Below, in pieces: positions 1 through 6,063 of a stretch of DNA of 24,477 bases (positions are counted from its first letter, which is position 1; every line of letters begins with the position of its first letter). The DNA is taken from NCBI GenBank assembly GCA_030151665.1, contig JASLDB010000210.1, forward strand, positions 1 to 24,477, read 5' to 3'. The stretch comes from Neisseriaceae bacterium. Its GTDB lineage: Bacteria; Pseudomonadota; Gammaproteobacteria; Burkholderiales; Neisseriaceae. The translations under genes were made by a program, and so were the position numbers. The notes under the pieces were generated by a model. The model saw only the letters and a program-made list of their open reading frames with translations. It ran no database searches and was not told the DNA's origin.

Positions 1-693
1 TTAATGTGCTGCGCCGCACCTTTGTTGGCAGTGGTGTGGCAAGCTGCAATGGCAGGTAGTAGCTGGTGCATTATGACAGACACACAGACATGGTTAGCCA
101 TTGGCAATAGTTTTCGATTCACCTTGATGGCATTGTGTTGTGCTACTTTATTGGGTGTATTACACGCCATTTGGGCACACCGTATGCGCTTGGGGCGATT
201 GAGTACATTTTTGCCATTTATGGTGTCACCTGTGGTGATGGCATTTGGCTTATTGGTGCTGTACCCCGATTGGACAGCTTCCTTGGTGATACTCATTGGA
301 ACTTACACTTTATTGGCTTATCCTTTTGTCACCAAAGATGTGTTGTCATTGCTTGATAGTTTGCCTGAGCAATATCGCCATGCTTCACGAAACTTGGGTG
401 CCAGTGCTTGGCAAACCCAACAGTGGGTGGTTTTCCCATTGATTAAGCCAGCACTGCGCCGAGGCATGACATTTGCAGCTGCAACATGTATTGGTGAGTT
501 TGCGGCCAGTTTATTCTTGTCACGCCCTGAGTGGATGACGTTGACCACCTTGATTTATCAATTATTGGGTCGGGCAGGGCAAGAGAACCAACAAGCAGCC
601 ATGGTGTTGTCGCTGGTGTTAATGTTGTTGGCTGGTGGTATCTTTTTGTGCCTAGATGATAAATACATTGCAAAAGGGAAAAAATCCTCATGA
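1..693 (+). CDS. ABC transporter permease, ThiP/FbpB class (5' partial)
   Basis: This is the C-terminal part of an inner-membrane permease of a binding-protein-dependent importer. The frame is open to the left edge, so the true start lies outside the window and the ATG at position 4 should not be taken as the start. Several hydrophobic helices are visible. The cytoplasmic EAA loop, which docks on the ATPase, is seen as EQYRHASRNLGASAWQ followed by FPLIKPALRRG. The segment GEFAASLFLSRPEW with a following YQLLGR resembles the last part of ThiP and of iron(III) permeases of the FbpB type. The stop overlaps the start of the ATPase gene by ATGA, showing translational coupling. The substrate (thiamine or ferric iron are the family's usual ones) cannot be settled because the binding-protein gene is not in view. 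Confidence 0.85.
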   Translation, partial: LMCCAAPLLAVVWQAAMAGSSWCIMTDTQTWLAIGNSFRFTLMALCCATLLGVLHAIWAHRMRLGRLSTFLPFMVSPVVMAFGLLVLYPDWTASLVILIGTYTLLAYPFVTKDVLSLLDSLPEQYRHASRNLGASAWQTQQWVVFPLIKPALRRGMTFAAATCIGEFAASLFLSRPEWMTLTTLIYQLLGRAGQENQQAAMVLSLVLMLLAGGIFLCLDDKYIAKGKKSS

Positions 694-1646
694 GCTTAGT
701 ACTGCAACAGCTTTTTCAGCGTTTTGGTGAGCAAGTGGTGGCCGATCATATTGATTTAACCGTGGGCACAGGTCAAGTTGTGGCTTTATTGGGAGCATCG
801 GGTTGTGGTAAAAGCAGTTTATTGAAAATGGTCGCGGGTTTGTTGCCACCTATCTCAGGAACAATCCTCTTGAATCAACAAGACATCAGTCATTTGCCAC
901 CAGAAAAGCGGCAAATGGCATTGATGTTTCAAGATTTTGCTTTATTTCCCCATTTGAGTGTCTTGGACAATGTTGCTTTTGGTTTGCGTCGGCAAGGCAT
1001 GGCAAAAAAAATGGCAGAGCAACTGGCACATGATTATTTGGCACAAGTGGGTTTGGCTGATAAATGTCGACAATCTGTACATCAGTTATCAGGTGGTGAG
1101 CAACAACGGGTTGCTTTGGCTCGAGCCATGGTGACATCACCACATGCTTTGTTATTGGATGAGCCTTTTTCCAGTTTGGATGCTCATTTGAAGGGGCAGT
1201 TACAGCAATTGGTGTTTGGTCAATGCCAAGAAAAGGCCATTCCCACGTTATTTGTCACCCACGATAAAAATGAAGCCTTGTTGCATGCTGATGACATTGC
1301 TGTGATGGTGTCGGGTAAAATTGTGCAAAAAGGAACGCCACAAACACTACTGACTCGACCACTGAATGCCACTGTTGCCAATCTTTTGGGTTGTGACAAT
1401 GTTTTTGTTGATTGCTACATCCCACAATCCGCGATTCGCTTGGATTATCAACAAGGTGAGGAGGTGTCAATTGTTAGGGTGGATTATTGGGTTGAAGGGG
1501 TGGCTGTGTGTGTTTTGTGGCAAGGGAAAAACCTTGTTTTACGCTTAAGTACACAAGAGTGGCTCTTGGCAAAAGACTATACAGTTGGCAGCAATTTACT
1601 TAAGATAAGTGTAGATTTATCATTATGTGTGCCATTTGGCCATTGA
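690..1646 (+). CDS. ABC transporter ATP-binding protein (iron/thiamine/sulfate importer class)
   Basis: This is the cytoplasmic ATPase that powers the upstream permease. All nucleotide-binding motifs are intact: Walker A GASGCGKS at residues 35-42, Q-loop Gln81, signature LSGGEQQR at 133-140, Walker B ALLLDEP at 153-159 and the switch His191 in FVTHDKNEA. About 100 residues follow the ATPase core and probably form a TOBE-like regulatory domain, as in FbpC, PotA and CysA; the total of 318 residues is shorter than the usual ~350. The start ATG overlaps the permease stop. The gene is followed 12 bases later by a small lipoprotein gene that may share the transcript. FbpC or a ThiQ-like protein are both possible, so no symbol is given. 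Confidence 0.9.
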   Translation: MSLVLQQLFQRFGEQVVADHIDLTVGTGQVVALLGASGCGKSSLLKMVAGLLPPISGTILLNQQDISHLPPEKRQMALMFQDFALFPHLSVLDNVAFGLRRQGMAKKMAEQLAHDYLAQVGLADKCRQSVHQLSGGEQQRVALARAMVTSPHALLLDEPFSSLDAHLKGQLQQLVFGQCQEKAIPTLFVTHDKNEALLHADDIAVMVSGKIVQKGTPQTLLTRPLNATVANLLGCDNVFVDCYIPQSAIRLDYQQGEEVSIVRVDYWVEGVAVCVLWQGKNLVLRLSTQEWLLAKDYTVGSNLLKISVDLSLCVPFGH

Positions 1647-1658
1647 AGGAGTTGTAAA

Positions 1659-1889
1659 ATGAAAACAGTATTGACCGGTTTATGTGCAGCCTTGTTGTTG
1701 AGTGCTTGTGCCTCAGATTATGGCACTTTGGGTAATCGCAGCGGTGGTAGCAATGTTGAAATGGGCGGCAAAATTACTGGCGGCATTACAACAGGTACTA
1801 CTAAAGTTAGCACTGGTGGTGCAACATACAATGTCAACACAACAGGTGTTGGTGGTGGTAACAGCACTTTGCACATTGGTGGCCATTAA
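1659..1889 (+). CDS. Small Gly/Thr-rich lipoprotein, function unknown
   Basis: This 76-residue protein has a short Lys start, a hydrophobic helix and a lipobox LLSAC with Cys17 as the lipidated residue, so it should be anchored to a membrane. The mature part is low complexity, rich in Gly, Thr, Ser and Asn, with alternating patterns such as GGKITGGITTGTT and no Cys or charged clusters. A good ribosome site (GGAG) lies 9 bases upstream of the ATG, and a terminator follows the stop. It lies 12 bases after the ABC ATPase gene and could be co-transcribed, but nothing in it suggests a substrate-binding role. I do not recognise the family. Confidence 0.8.
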   Translation: MKTVLTGLCAALLLSACASDYGTLGNRSGGSNVEMGGKITGGITTGTTKVSTGGATYNVNTTGVGGGNSTLHIGGH

Positions 1890-1904
1890 GTTTTTCGTTT
1901 TATC

Positions 1905-1937
1905 AAAAAAAGCCAAATCAATTGATTTGGCTTTTTT
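1905..1937. terminator. Bidirectional rho-independent terminator
   Basis: A perfect 22-base palindrome (AGCCAAATCAA joined to its complement) is flanked by an A run on the left and a T run on the right. It can therefore end the plus-strand ABC/lipoprotein transcript and the minus-strand L,D-transpeptidase transcript. It lies between the two convergent stops. Confidence 0.9.
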
Positions 1938-1974
1938 GTTATTGCATGTTGGCATTCATGTTAAGAAAAAATGA

Positions 1975-2973
1975 TTAAAACAACAACTCTTGGTTGATGG
2001 GTTTCAGTTCAGTTTCTTCTTGGCGACTGCGCATTGGCATGGTTGTGGTATTGATTGGTGCCAAAGTTTGCTGAGCAGATGTGTCCATAGACTGTTCTGG
2101 GCTGTTTGTTGGTTCGTCAATTTCGACAACAGGTTCAGCATTATCAGGTGCAGTATTGTCTGTTTCAGGTGTCGCCTCAGTGTTTTTATTCTCTGGGCTT
2201 AACCATTTGACAGGGGTGACTTTGGCTGTGGCAGCCAGTTTGCTATCTGGGCTTTGGCAAGTCAAACAAGTTTGGCGACCATTGCGGTTTTTAAGTGCAG
2301 TATCAATGCGCGCTTCGATAATCTTTTTATCATTTTGCTCACCCCAAGATCGGGCAGCTTCTTTCAGTTTACCAACATTGAGATTTTTCATTAAATAAGG
2401 GTCGCCATAAGCAGATAACCACAAATGACCTTTGTCATCTTTGCTTAAAACAGCCATTTGGTAAATCACCGATACTTGCGAGCCACGGTTGATGTTCTTG
2501 GCAAATTGCAAAGCTTCTGGGCTTTTCATGCGCACGCAGCCGTGGCTACGAACACCAGGAACACTACTTGGTGCTGATGTACCATGAATACCCAGTCCAA
2601 GCTTGGGTGCACCAAAGCGAACAAAAACAGGGCCTAGGGGATTGGAAGGGCCAGGGGCAATGGTTTTAACCACTGGTTTGCCTTGTGACGCCATTTCTTT
2701 TTGGATGCTCACAGGTACATGCCAAGTAGGGTTAAAGGCTTTGTCGCCAATTTGGTATTCACCAATGGGGGTTTTGGTGCGATTTTTGCCCACAGCGATA
2801 GGGTGAGAGCTGATGAATTTGCCATCTTTGTACACAAATAGACGCAATTGTGGCACATTAATGACCACATGCTGTCTGTCTTGTACCAAATTAACATCAG
2901 GCTGCAAATCAGCTGCCCAAGAGGTCATGGGCAATGCCAATATACCCAACACACAAGACCATGTTTTTTTCAT
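1975..2973 (-). CDS. L,D-transpeptidase (YkuD/ErfK family), exported
   Basis: This is a peptidoglycan cross-linking or protein-anchoring enzyme of the periplasm. Residues 1-20 form a signal peptide ending in SWA-A. The YkuD domain spans about residues 35-170. The catalytic motif is complete: His130-Gly131, then SHGCVR at 143-148 with nucleophile Cys146. The remaining ~160 residues are unusual. They contain a Cys pair, CLTC at 236-239, followed by a Pro/Thr/Glu/Asn-rich, probably disordered tail. At 332 residues it is near the length of E. coli ErfK-type enzymes, though the tail does not look like a LysM domain. A ribosome site GGAAGAG lies just upstream. The reaction could be 3-3 cross-linking or attachment of an outer-membrane protein; the sequence alone does not decide. 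Confidence 0.93.
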   Translation of the reverse strand: MKKTWSCVLGILALPMTSWAADLQPDVNLVQDRQHVVINVPQLRLFVYKDGKFISSHPIAVGKNRTKTPIGEYQIGDKAFNPTWHVPVSIQKEMASQGKPVVKTIAPGPSNPLGPVFVRFGAPKLGLGIHGTSAPSSVPGVRSHGCVRMKSPEALQFAKNINRGSQVSVIYQMAVLSKDDKGHLWLSAYGDPYLMKNLNVGKLKEAARSWGEQNDKKIIEARIDTALKNRNGRQTCLTCQSPDSKLAATAKVTPVKWLSPENKNTEATPETDNTAPDNAEPVVEIDEPTNSPEQSMDTSAQQTLAPINTTTMPMRSRQEETELKPINQELLF

Positions 2974-3008
2974 TTTTTTCTCTTCCTATCATCGCAATAT
3001 TAGGCTTA

Positions 3009-3039
3009 ACTATAGCATGATGCTTGAAAAACTTGGCAA
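3009..3039 (-). promoter_or_regulatory. Probable sigma70 promoter of the L,D-transpeptidase gene
   Basis: Read on the minus strand, an extended -10 (TGC-TATAGT, hexamer at 3014-3009) is preceded by TTGCCA at 3039-3034 with a 19-base spacer. A 7-base inverted repeat (CATTGAA / TTCAATG, 3045-3067) sits directly upstream. The promoter lies about 35 bases ahead of the start codon. Confidence 0.45.
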
Positions 3040-3095
3040 GTGAGCATTGAATATTGGGTTTTCAATGGTTTTATGATGTTGTGTTTTGGTGAAGA

Positions 3096-3109
3096 TTGAC
3101 CTAAGTCAA
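3096..3109. promoter_or_regulatory. FNR/ANR-like palindrome TTGAC-N4-GTCAA
   Basis: The palindrome TTGACCTAAGTCAA differs from the FNR consensus TTGAT-N4-ATCAA by only one symmetric position in each arm. It lies just after the stop of the 57-residue ORF and about 120 bases upstream of the L,D-transpeptidase start. That is far from the usual -41.5 activation position relative to the promoter proposed for that gene, so its target is unclear. Confidence 0.35.
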
Positions 3110-3283
3110 TTAAAATTGATACAGATTGTAGCCAATCAAACCCAATAAAATAATGGTTAATACAAAGCTAATAAACACATAGCTTTTGTTATAACGGCGT
3201 GAGGTACGGTTTTTTTCTTTGTCACTTTCTTCACAAACAATAGGCCGAGAATTTTTTTCTGGGGTAAGAGGAAGGTTTGACAT
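3110..3283 (-). CDS. Small single-pass membrane protein (57 aa), function unknown
   Basis: This short gene encodes 57 residues. It starts MSNLPLTPEKNS and has a polar, charged N-terminal part of about 33 residues containing one Cys (Cys17) and the basic patch RTSRRYNKS. One strong membrane helix follows (YVFISFVLTIILLGLIGYNL), and the protein ends four residues later in YQF. The basic patch before the helix predicts an N-terminus in the cytoplasm. A ribosome site AAGGAT sits 6 bases before the ATG, and a plausible promoter lies upstream at 3320-3348. It lies upstream of the L,D-transpeptidase gene on the same strand, 136 bases away. I do not recognise a family; the ribosome site, composition and helix make it more likely real than chance. 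Confidence 0.65.
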   Translation of the reverse strand: MSNLPLTPEKNSRPIVCEESDKEKNRTSRRYNKSYVFISFVLTIILLGLIGYNLYQF

Positions 3284-3309
3284 GGCACTATCCTTTAAGT
3301 AGATGAAGG

Positions 3310-3348
3310 GTATATTGATATACTATGCAGATAAATCAGCATCGACAA
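3310..3348 (-). promoter_or_regulatory. Promoter with overlapping palindrome for the 57-aa membrane protein
   Basis: On the minus strand TTGTCG (3348-3343) and TAGTAT (3325-3320) are separated by 17 bases, giving a moderate sigma70 promoter. The palindrome GTATATTGATATAC (3310-3323) overlaps the -10 element, where a repressor could act. It lies 27 bases upstream of the start codon. Confidence 0.4.
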
Positions 3349-3456
3349 GATGACATTTGCAATAAGTACTATCTGATTGTTGAATATCAATAGATGATTA
3401 AATAAAAAAAGTTTGCTACATTTGGCAACATTGAAAAACCATCCCAATGGATTAAG

Positions 3457-3708
3457 ATGAAATACATTGTCACCTTTTTCTTGTTACTGAGCTTATCAGC
3501 CTGTGCCATTGACCCAAATAATAATAGTCGGGTACAAATTGACTCAAATGGTAATATTACCGTTGAAAATGATTACCACCAGTACAAGTACAAACAAAAC
3601 GGTGAATACCAATACAAAAGTAAAAATGGCCGTGATAATCGATATGATGACGATGATTACCGTCACCATCGACATGGAAAACACTGCTCCAAAAAAGGCC
3701 GCTGTTAA
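3457..3708 (+). CDS. Small His/Asp/Tyr-rich lipoprotein, possible metal binding
   Basis: This 83-residue protein begins with a lipoprotein signal ending in LSLSAC (Cys16 lipidated). The middle is Asn/Tyr/Gln-rich with a repeated YKYKQNGEYQYKSKNG pattern. The C-terminal third has an acidic run DDDD, the cluster RHHRHGKHCSKKGRC with four His, and two Cys. This suggests, but does not prove, periplasmic metal binding. It is preceded by GGA 7 bases before the ATG and followed by a hairpin terminator. The upstream neighbour is divergent and the downstream gene convergent, so it is probably a single-gene transcript. No family is recognised. Confidence 0.8.
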   Translation: MKYIVTFFLLLSLSACAIDPNNNSRVQIDSNGNITVENDYHQYKYKQNGEYQYKSKNGRDNRYDDDDYRHHRHGKHCSKKGRC

Positions 3709-3714
3709 TGCATA

Positions 3715-3746
3715 AAACCCATATTGATTTTTATCAGTATGGGTTT
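3715..3746. terminator. Hairpin between convergent genes
   Basis: AAACCCATATTGAT and ATCAGTATGGGTTT form a 14-base stem with one G-U pair and a TTTT loop. It lies just after the lipoprotein stop and 29 bases from the end of the DMT transporter gene. There is no long T run after it on either strand, so termination strength is uncertain. Confidence 0.6.
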
Positions 3747-3774
3747 AGAATGGCATGATTCGATTTGGTTCGAA

Positions 3775-4626
3775 TTATTTTGCGGTGCTCAATGCTTTTT
3801 GCACCACAAAAATAGACAATAAAATCATCACAAAACCGACTATGGATAATGGCGTCATACTTTGACCCAAGAATAACCAACCCAAGAAAAAAGCGGTCAC
3901 TGGACTTAATAAGCCTAAACTCGCTGCAATTGCAGCCGGCAGTTTTTTCACTCCTTGAAACCACAACACATATGCCAATAATGCGCCAATTAAACTCAAA
4001 TAAACATAGCCTGTGATATTGGTCGTGGTCATAGTGGGCCAAGCTTCAAGCCACCAAAAAATAGGCAGAATAAACAAACCAGCAAAGAACAATTGCCAAC
4101 CTGTGAATGCCAATAATGGTAAATTCACTTTCCAATATCGACTTAAAAACGTACCCAAAGCCATAGAAACTGCACCCAATAAAGCGGCTATAACGCCAAT
4201 GTTGTCCACTTGCATGGCTGGTGAATACAACATGCACACCATGCCAATAATACCCAATAAGCCAGCAAACCATGCCAATCTGGGGACATGATTTTGGGCA
4301 ATCAAAGACATGAGCACCATGACCAATAGTGGTTGAATCGCTCCCAATATAGCTGCCAAGCCGCCTGGTAAACGATAGGCCGCAACAAATAGCATGGCTT
4401 GAAAAAAGCCCACATTCAATATGCCCAATACGGCAATTTTTAGCCAATCACGAGATTGAGGTAGGACACGTTGCCAAACCAATAAAATAAGCCCTGCAGG
4501 CAATACACGCAAAAGTGCCGCCAAAAAAGGGTGATTGGCAGGGAGAAGTTCTGTGGTCACTAGGTAGGTTGAGCCCCAAATGATGGGAGCCAGTGCTGTG
4601 AGCAATATTAACAAATACCGTGGCAT
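3775..4626 (-). CDS. DMT-superfamily transporter (EamA domains)
   Basis: This is an inner-membrane carrier of the drug/metabolite transporter superfamily, probably an exporter. About ten hydrophobic helices are arranged as two EamA repeats. The first begins with the typical APIIWGSTYLVTTELLP and has the helix-end motif ALLRVLPAGLILL. The second repeat ends in SPVTAFFLGWLFLGQ. The chosen start is the ATG at 4626, because GGAAAG lies just upstream (283 residues). An in-frame ATG at 4641 abuts the operator and has only a poor ribosome site. The gene is divergent from a MarR regulator with shared operators between them, the classic layout for a regulated efflux gene. The substrate cannot be read from the sequence. 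Confidence 0.9.
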   Translation of the reverse strand: MPRYLLILLTALAPIIWGSTYLVTTELLPANHPFLAALLRVLPAGLILLVWQRVLPQSRDWLKIAVLGILNVGFFQAMLFVAAYRLPGGLAAILGAIQPLLVMVLMSLIAQNHVPRLAWFAGLLGIIGMVCMLYSPAMQVDNIGVIAALLGAVSMALGTFLSRYWKVNLPLLAFTGWQLFFAGLFILPIFWWLEAWPTMTTTNITGYVYLSLIGALLAYVLWFQGVKKLPAAIAASLGLLSPVTAFFLGWLFLGQSMTPLSIVGFVMILLSIFVVQKALSTAK

Positions 4627-4641
4627 ATTCTTTCCAATCAT

Positions 4642-4696
4642 TTATCTTGATGTTAAGATAAATAGTATAAATTAAATTACCTTGAGGTCAAGATAA
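4642..4696. promoter_or_regulatory. Twin MarR-type operators between the divergent genes
   Basis: Two copies of one 20-base inverted repeat are present. The site at 4642-4661 has arms TTATCTT and AAGATAA around GATGTT, a perfect match. The site at 4677-4696 has arms TTACCTT and AAGATAA around GAGGTC, with one mismatch. Their centres are 35 bases apart. They fill almost the whole spacer between the DMT transporter and the MarR gene. Binding of the MarR protein here, repressing both genes, is inferred from the layout. Confidence 0.75.
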
Positions 4697-4697
4697 A

Positions 4698-5210
4698 TTG
4701 AAAAAGACAATAGATCAAGTGAATAAAGCTATTGAGCAATGGCAGCGTGAAATACCAGAATTGGCCAGTGACAATATGCTGCTAATTGGCCGTTTGGCAA
4801 ATTGTTCGCTTCGAATTTTGCACCATTTGGAAAGTTTGTATAACCAATTTGGCATTAATGGCGGGGAATTTGATGTGTTGGCATCATTGCGTCGATCAGG
4901 TGCACCTTATCAATTGGCGCCCACTGCTTTGTTTTCAACATTAATGGTGACATCGGGAACCATGACCAATCGCTTGCAAAGGTTAGAAAATAAAGGCTTG
5001 ATTAGCCGCCTACCCAACCCAGAAGATGCACGCAGTTTATTGGTGGTTTTGAGTGAATCAGGTTTGGTGCTGATTAATGAATTGATTTTTGCCCATGTGG
5101 AAGCTGAAAAATCATTGTATGCTTTAATTAGCCCAGAACAAAAAAAGCAGCTCGAAACAGGTTTGGGGGATTGGCTAGCCCAATTGCCGCCATTGCCAAA
5201 ATGTAAATAA
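4698..5210 (+). CDS. MarR-family transcriptional regulator
   Basis: This 170-residue winged-helix DNA-binding protein probably represses the divergent transporter and itself. The start is a TTG; GAGG lies 10 bases upstream inside the second operator, and there is no nearby ATG. The winged-helix core runs about residues 55-120. The recognition-helix region is SGTMTNRLQRLENKGLISR and the wing shows PEDARSLLVVLSESG, the conserved D-x-R of MarR proteins. The N-terminal helix (LRILHHLESLYNQFGING) and the C-terminal helix form the expected dimer interface. A small SDR gene follows 57 bases later with its own strong ribosome site and may share the transcript. The ligand is unknown. Confidence 0.9.
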   Translation: MKKTIDQVNKAIEQWQREIPELASDNMLLIGRLANCSLRILHHLESLYNQFGINGGEFDVLASLRRSGAPYQLAPTALFSTLMVTSGTMTNRLQRLENKGLISRLPNPEDARSLLVVLSESGLVLINELIFAHVEAEKSLYALISPEQKKQLETGLGDWLAQLPPLPKCK

Positions 5211-5267
5211 AACAAATATATGGTATGGTGGTTAAACCAAGATTGAAATCATTTACAAGGAGTTAAT

Positions 5268-6011
5268 ATGTCGTTCACAAATAAAGTGGTGATTGTAACA
5301 GGCGGTGCCAGTGGCATTGGCTTGGCTTCTGTTGAGAGATTCTGCCAAGAAGGTGCAGCTGTGGTGATGGCAGATTTAAATGAAGAAGGGCGTAAAATCA
5401 GCGAGGCATTCAAGCAAATGGGTTATCAATGTTCCTTTTTTCAGTTGGATGTGCGAAGTGAAAATGAAAACCAAGCTTTGATTGATTTTGCAGTCAAAAC
5501 ATTTGGTCGTTTGGACATTGTTTTTGCCAATGCAGGCATTGCCAATGATGCGCCGATTGCTCAGTTGGCATTGGAAGCGTGGCAAGCCACCATTGATATT
5601 AATTTAACCAGTGTGTATTTATTGAACAAATATGCCATTGAATATTGGCTGGATCAAAAACAGGCAGGCGTGATTGTCAATTGTGGTTCAATTCACAGTT
5701 GGGTGGGTAAAAAAGGCATAACAGCTTATGCCGCAGCCAAAGGCGGCGTGAAGCTATTAACCGAAACGCTGGCAGTGGATTATGCCAGCCAAGGTATTCG
5801 GGTGAATGCAGTGTGTCCCGGTTACATTGATACACCATTATTGACTAAGGCCGATGCATCAGCTAAAGCGGCTTTGGCAGCATTGCACCCAATTGGGCGC
5901 TTGGGAAAACCCGAAGAAGTTGCCAACGTGGTTTTGTTCTTGGCAAGTGATCAAGCCTCTTTTGTTAATGGCGCTGCGGTATTGGTTGATGGTGGTTATG
6001 TGGCGCAATAA
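5268..6011 (+). CDS. Short-chain dehydrogenase/reductase (classical SDR)
   Basis: This is a cytoplasmic NAD(P)-dependent oxidoreductase of 247 residues. The Rossmann cofactor motif TGGASGIG is at 11-18, NAG at 88-90, and the catalytic residues are Ser141, Tyr154 and Lys158 (YAAAK). The C-terminal NAVCPGYIDTPL and the final GAAVLVDGGY segment are typical of FabG-like SDRs. Asp36 after the second strand (VVMADLN) suggests preference for NAD(H). A strong AAGGAG lies 5 bases before the ATG. Its neighbour upstream is the MarR gene on the same strand, so it may belong to the same response, but no substrate can be assigned. Confidence 0.9.
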   Translation: MSFTNKVVIVTGGASGIGLASVERFCQEGAAVVMADLNEEGRKISEAFKQMGYQCSFFQLDVRSENENQALIDFAVKTFGRLDIVFANAGIANDAPIAQLALEAWQATIDINLTSVYLLNKYAIEYWLDQKQAGVIVNCGSIHSWVGKKGITAYAAAKGGVKLLTETLAVDYASQGIRVNAVCPGYIDTPLLTKADASAKAALAALHPIGRLGKPEEVANVVLFLASDQASFVNGAAVLVDGGYVAQ

Positions 6012-6026
6012 TGTGAAAGCAGCAAT

Positions 6027-6053
6027 AAAAAAGCACCCGAAGGTGCTTTTTTT
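6027..6053. terminator. Bidirectional terminator between the SDR gene and gyrB
   Basis: AAGCACC-CGAA-GGTGCTT forms a stem with a stable tetraloop, flanked by an A run and a T run. It sits between convergent stops and can serve both strands. Confidence 0.92.
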
Positions 6054-6063
6054 GTTGTCGTTT

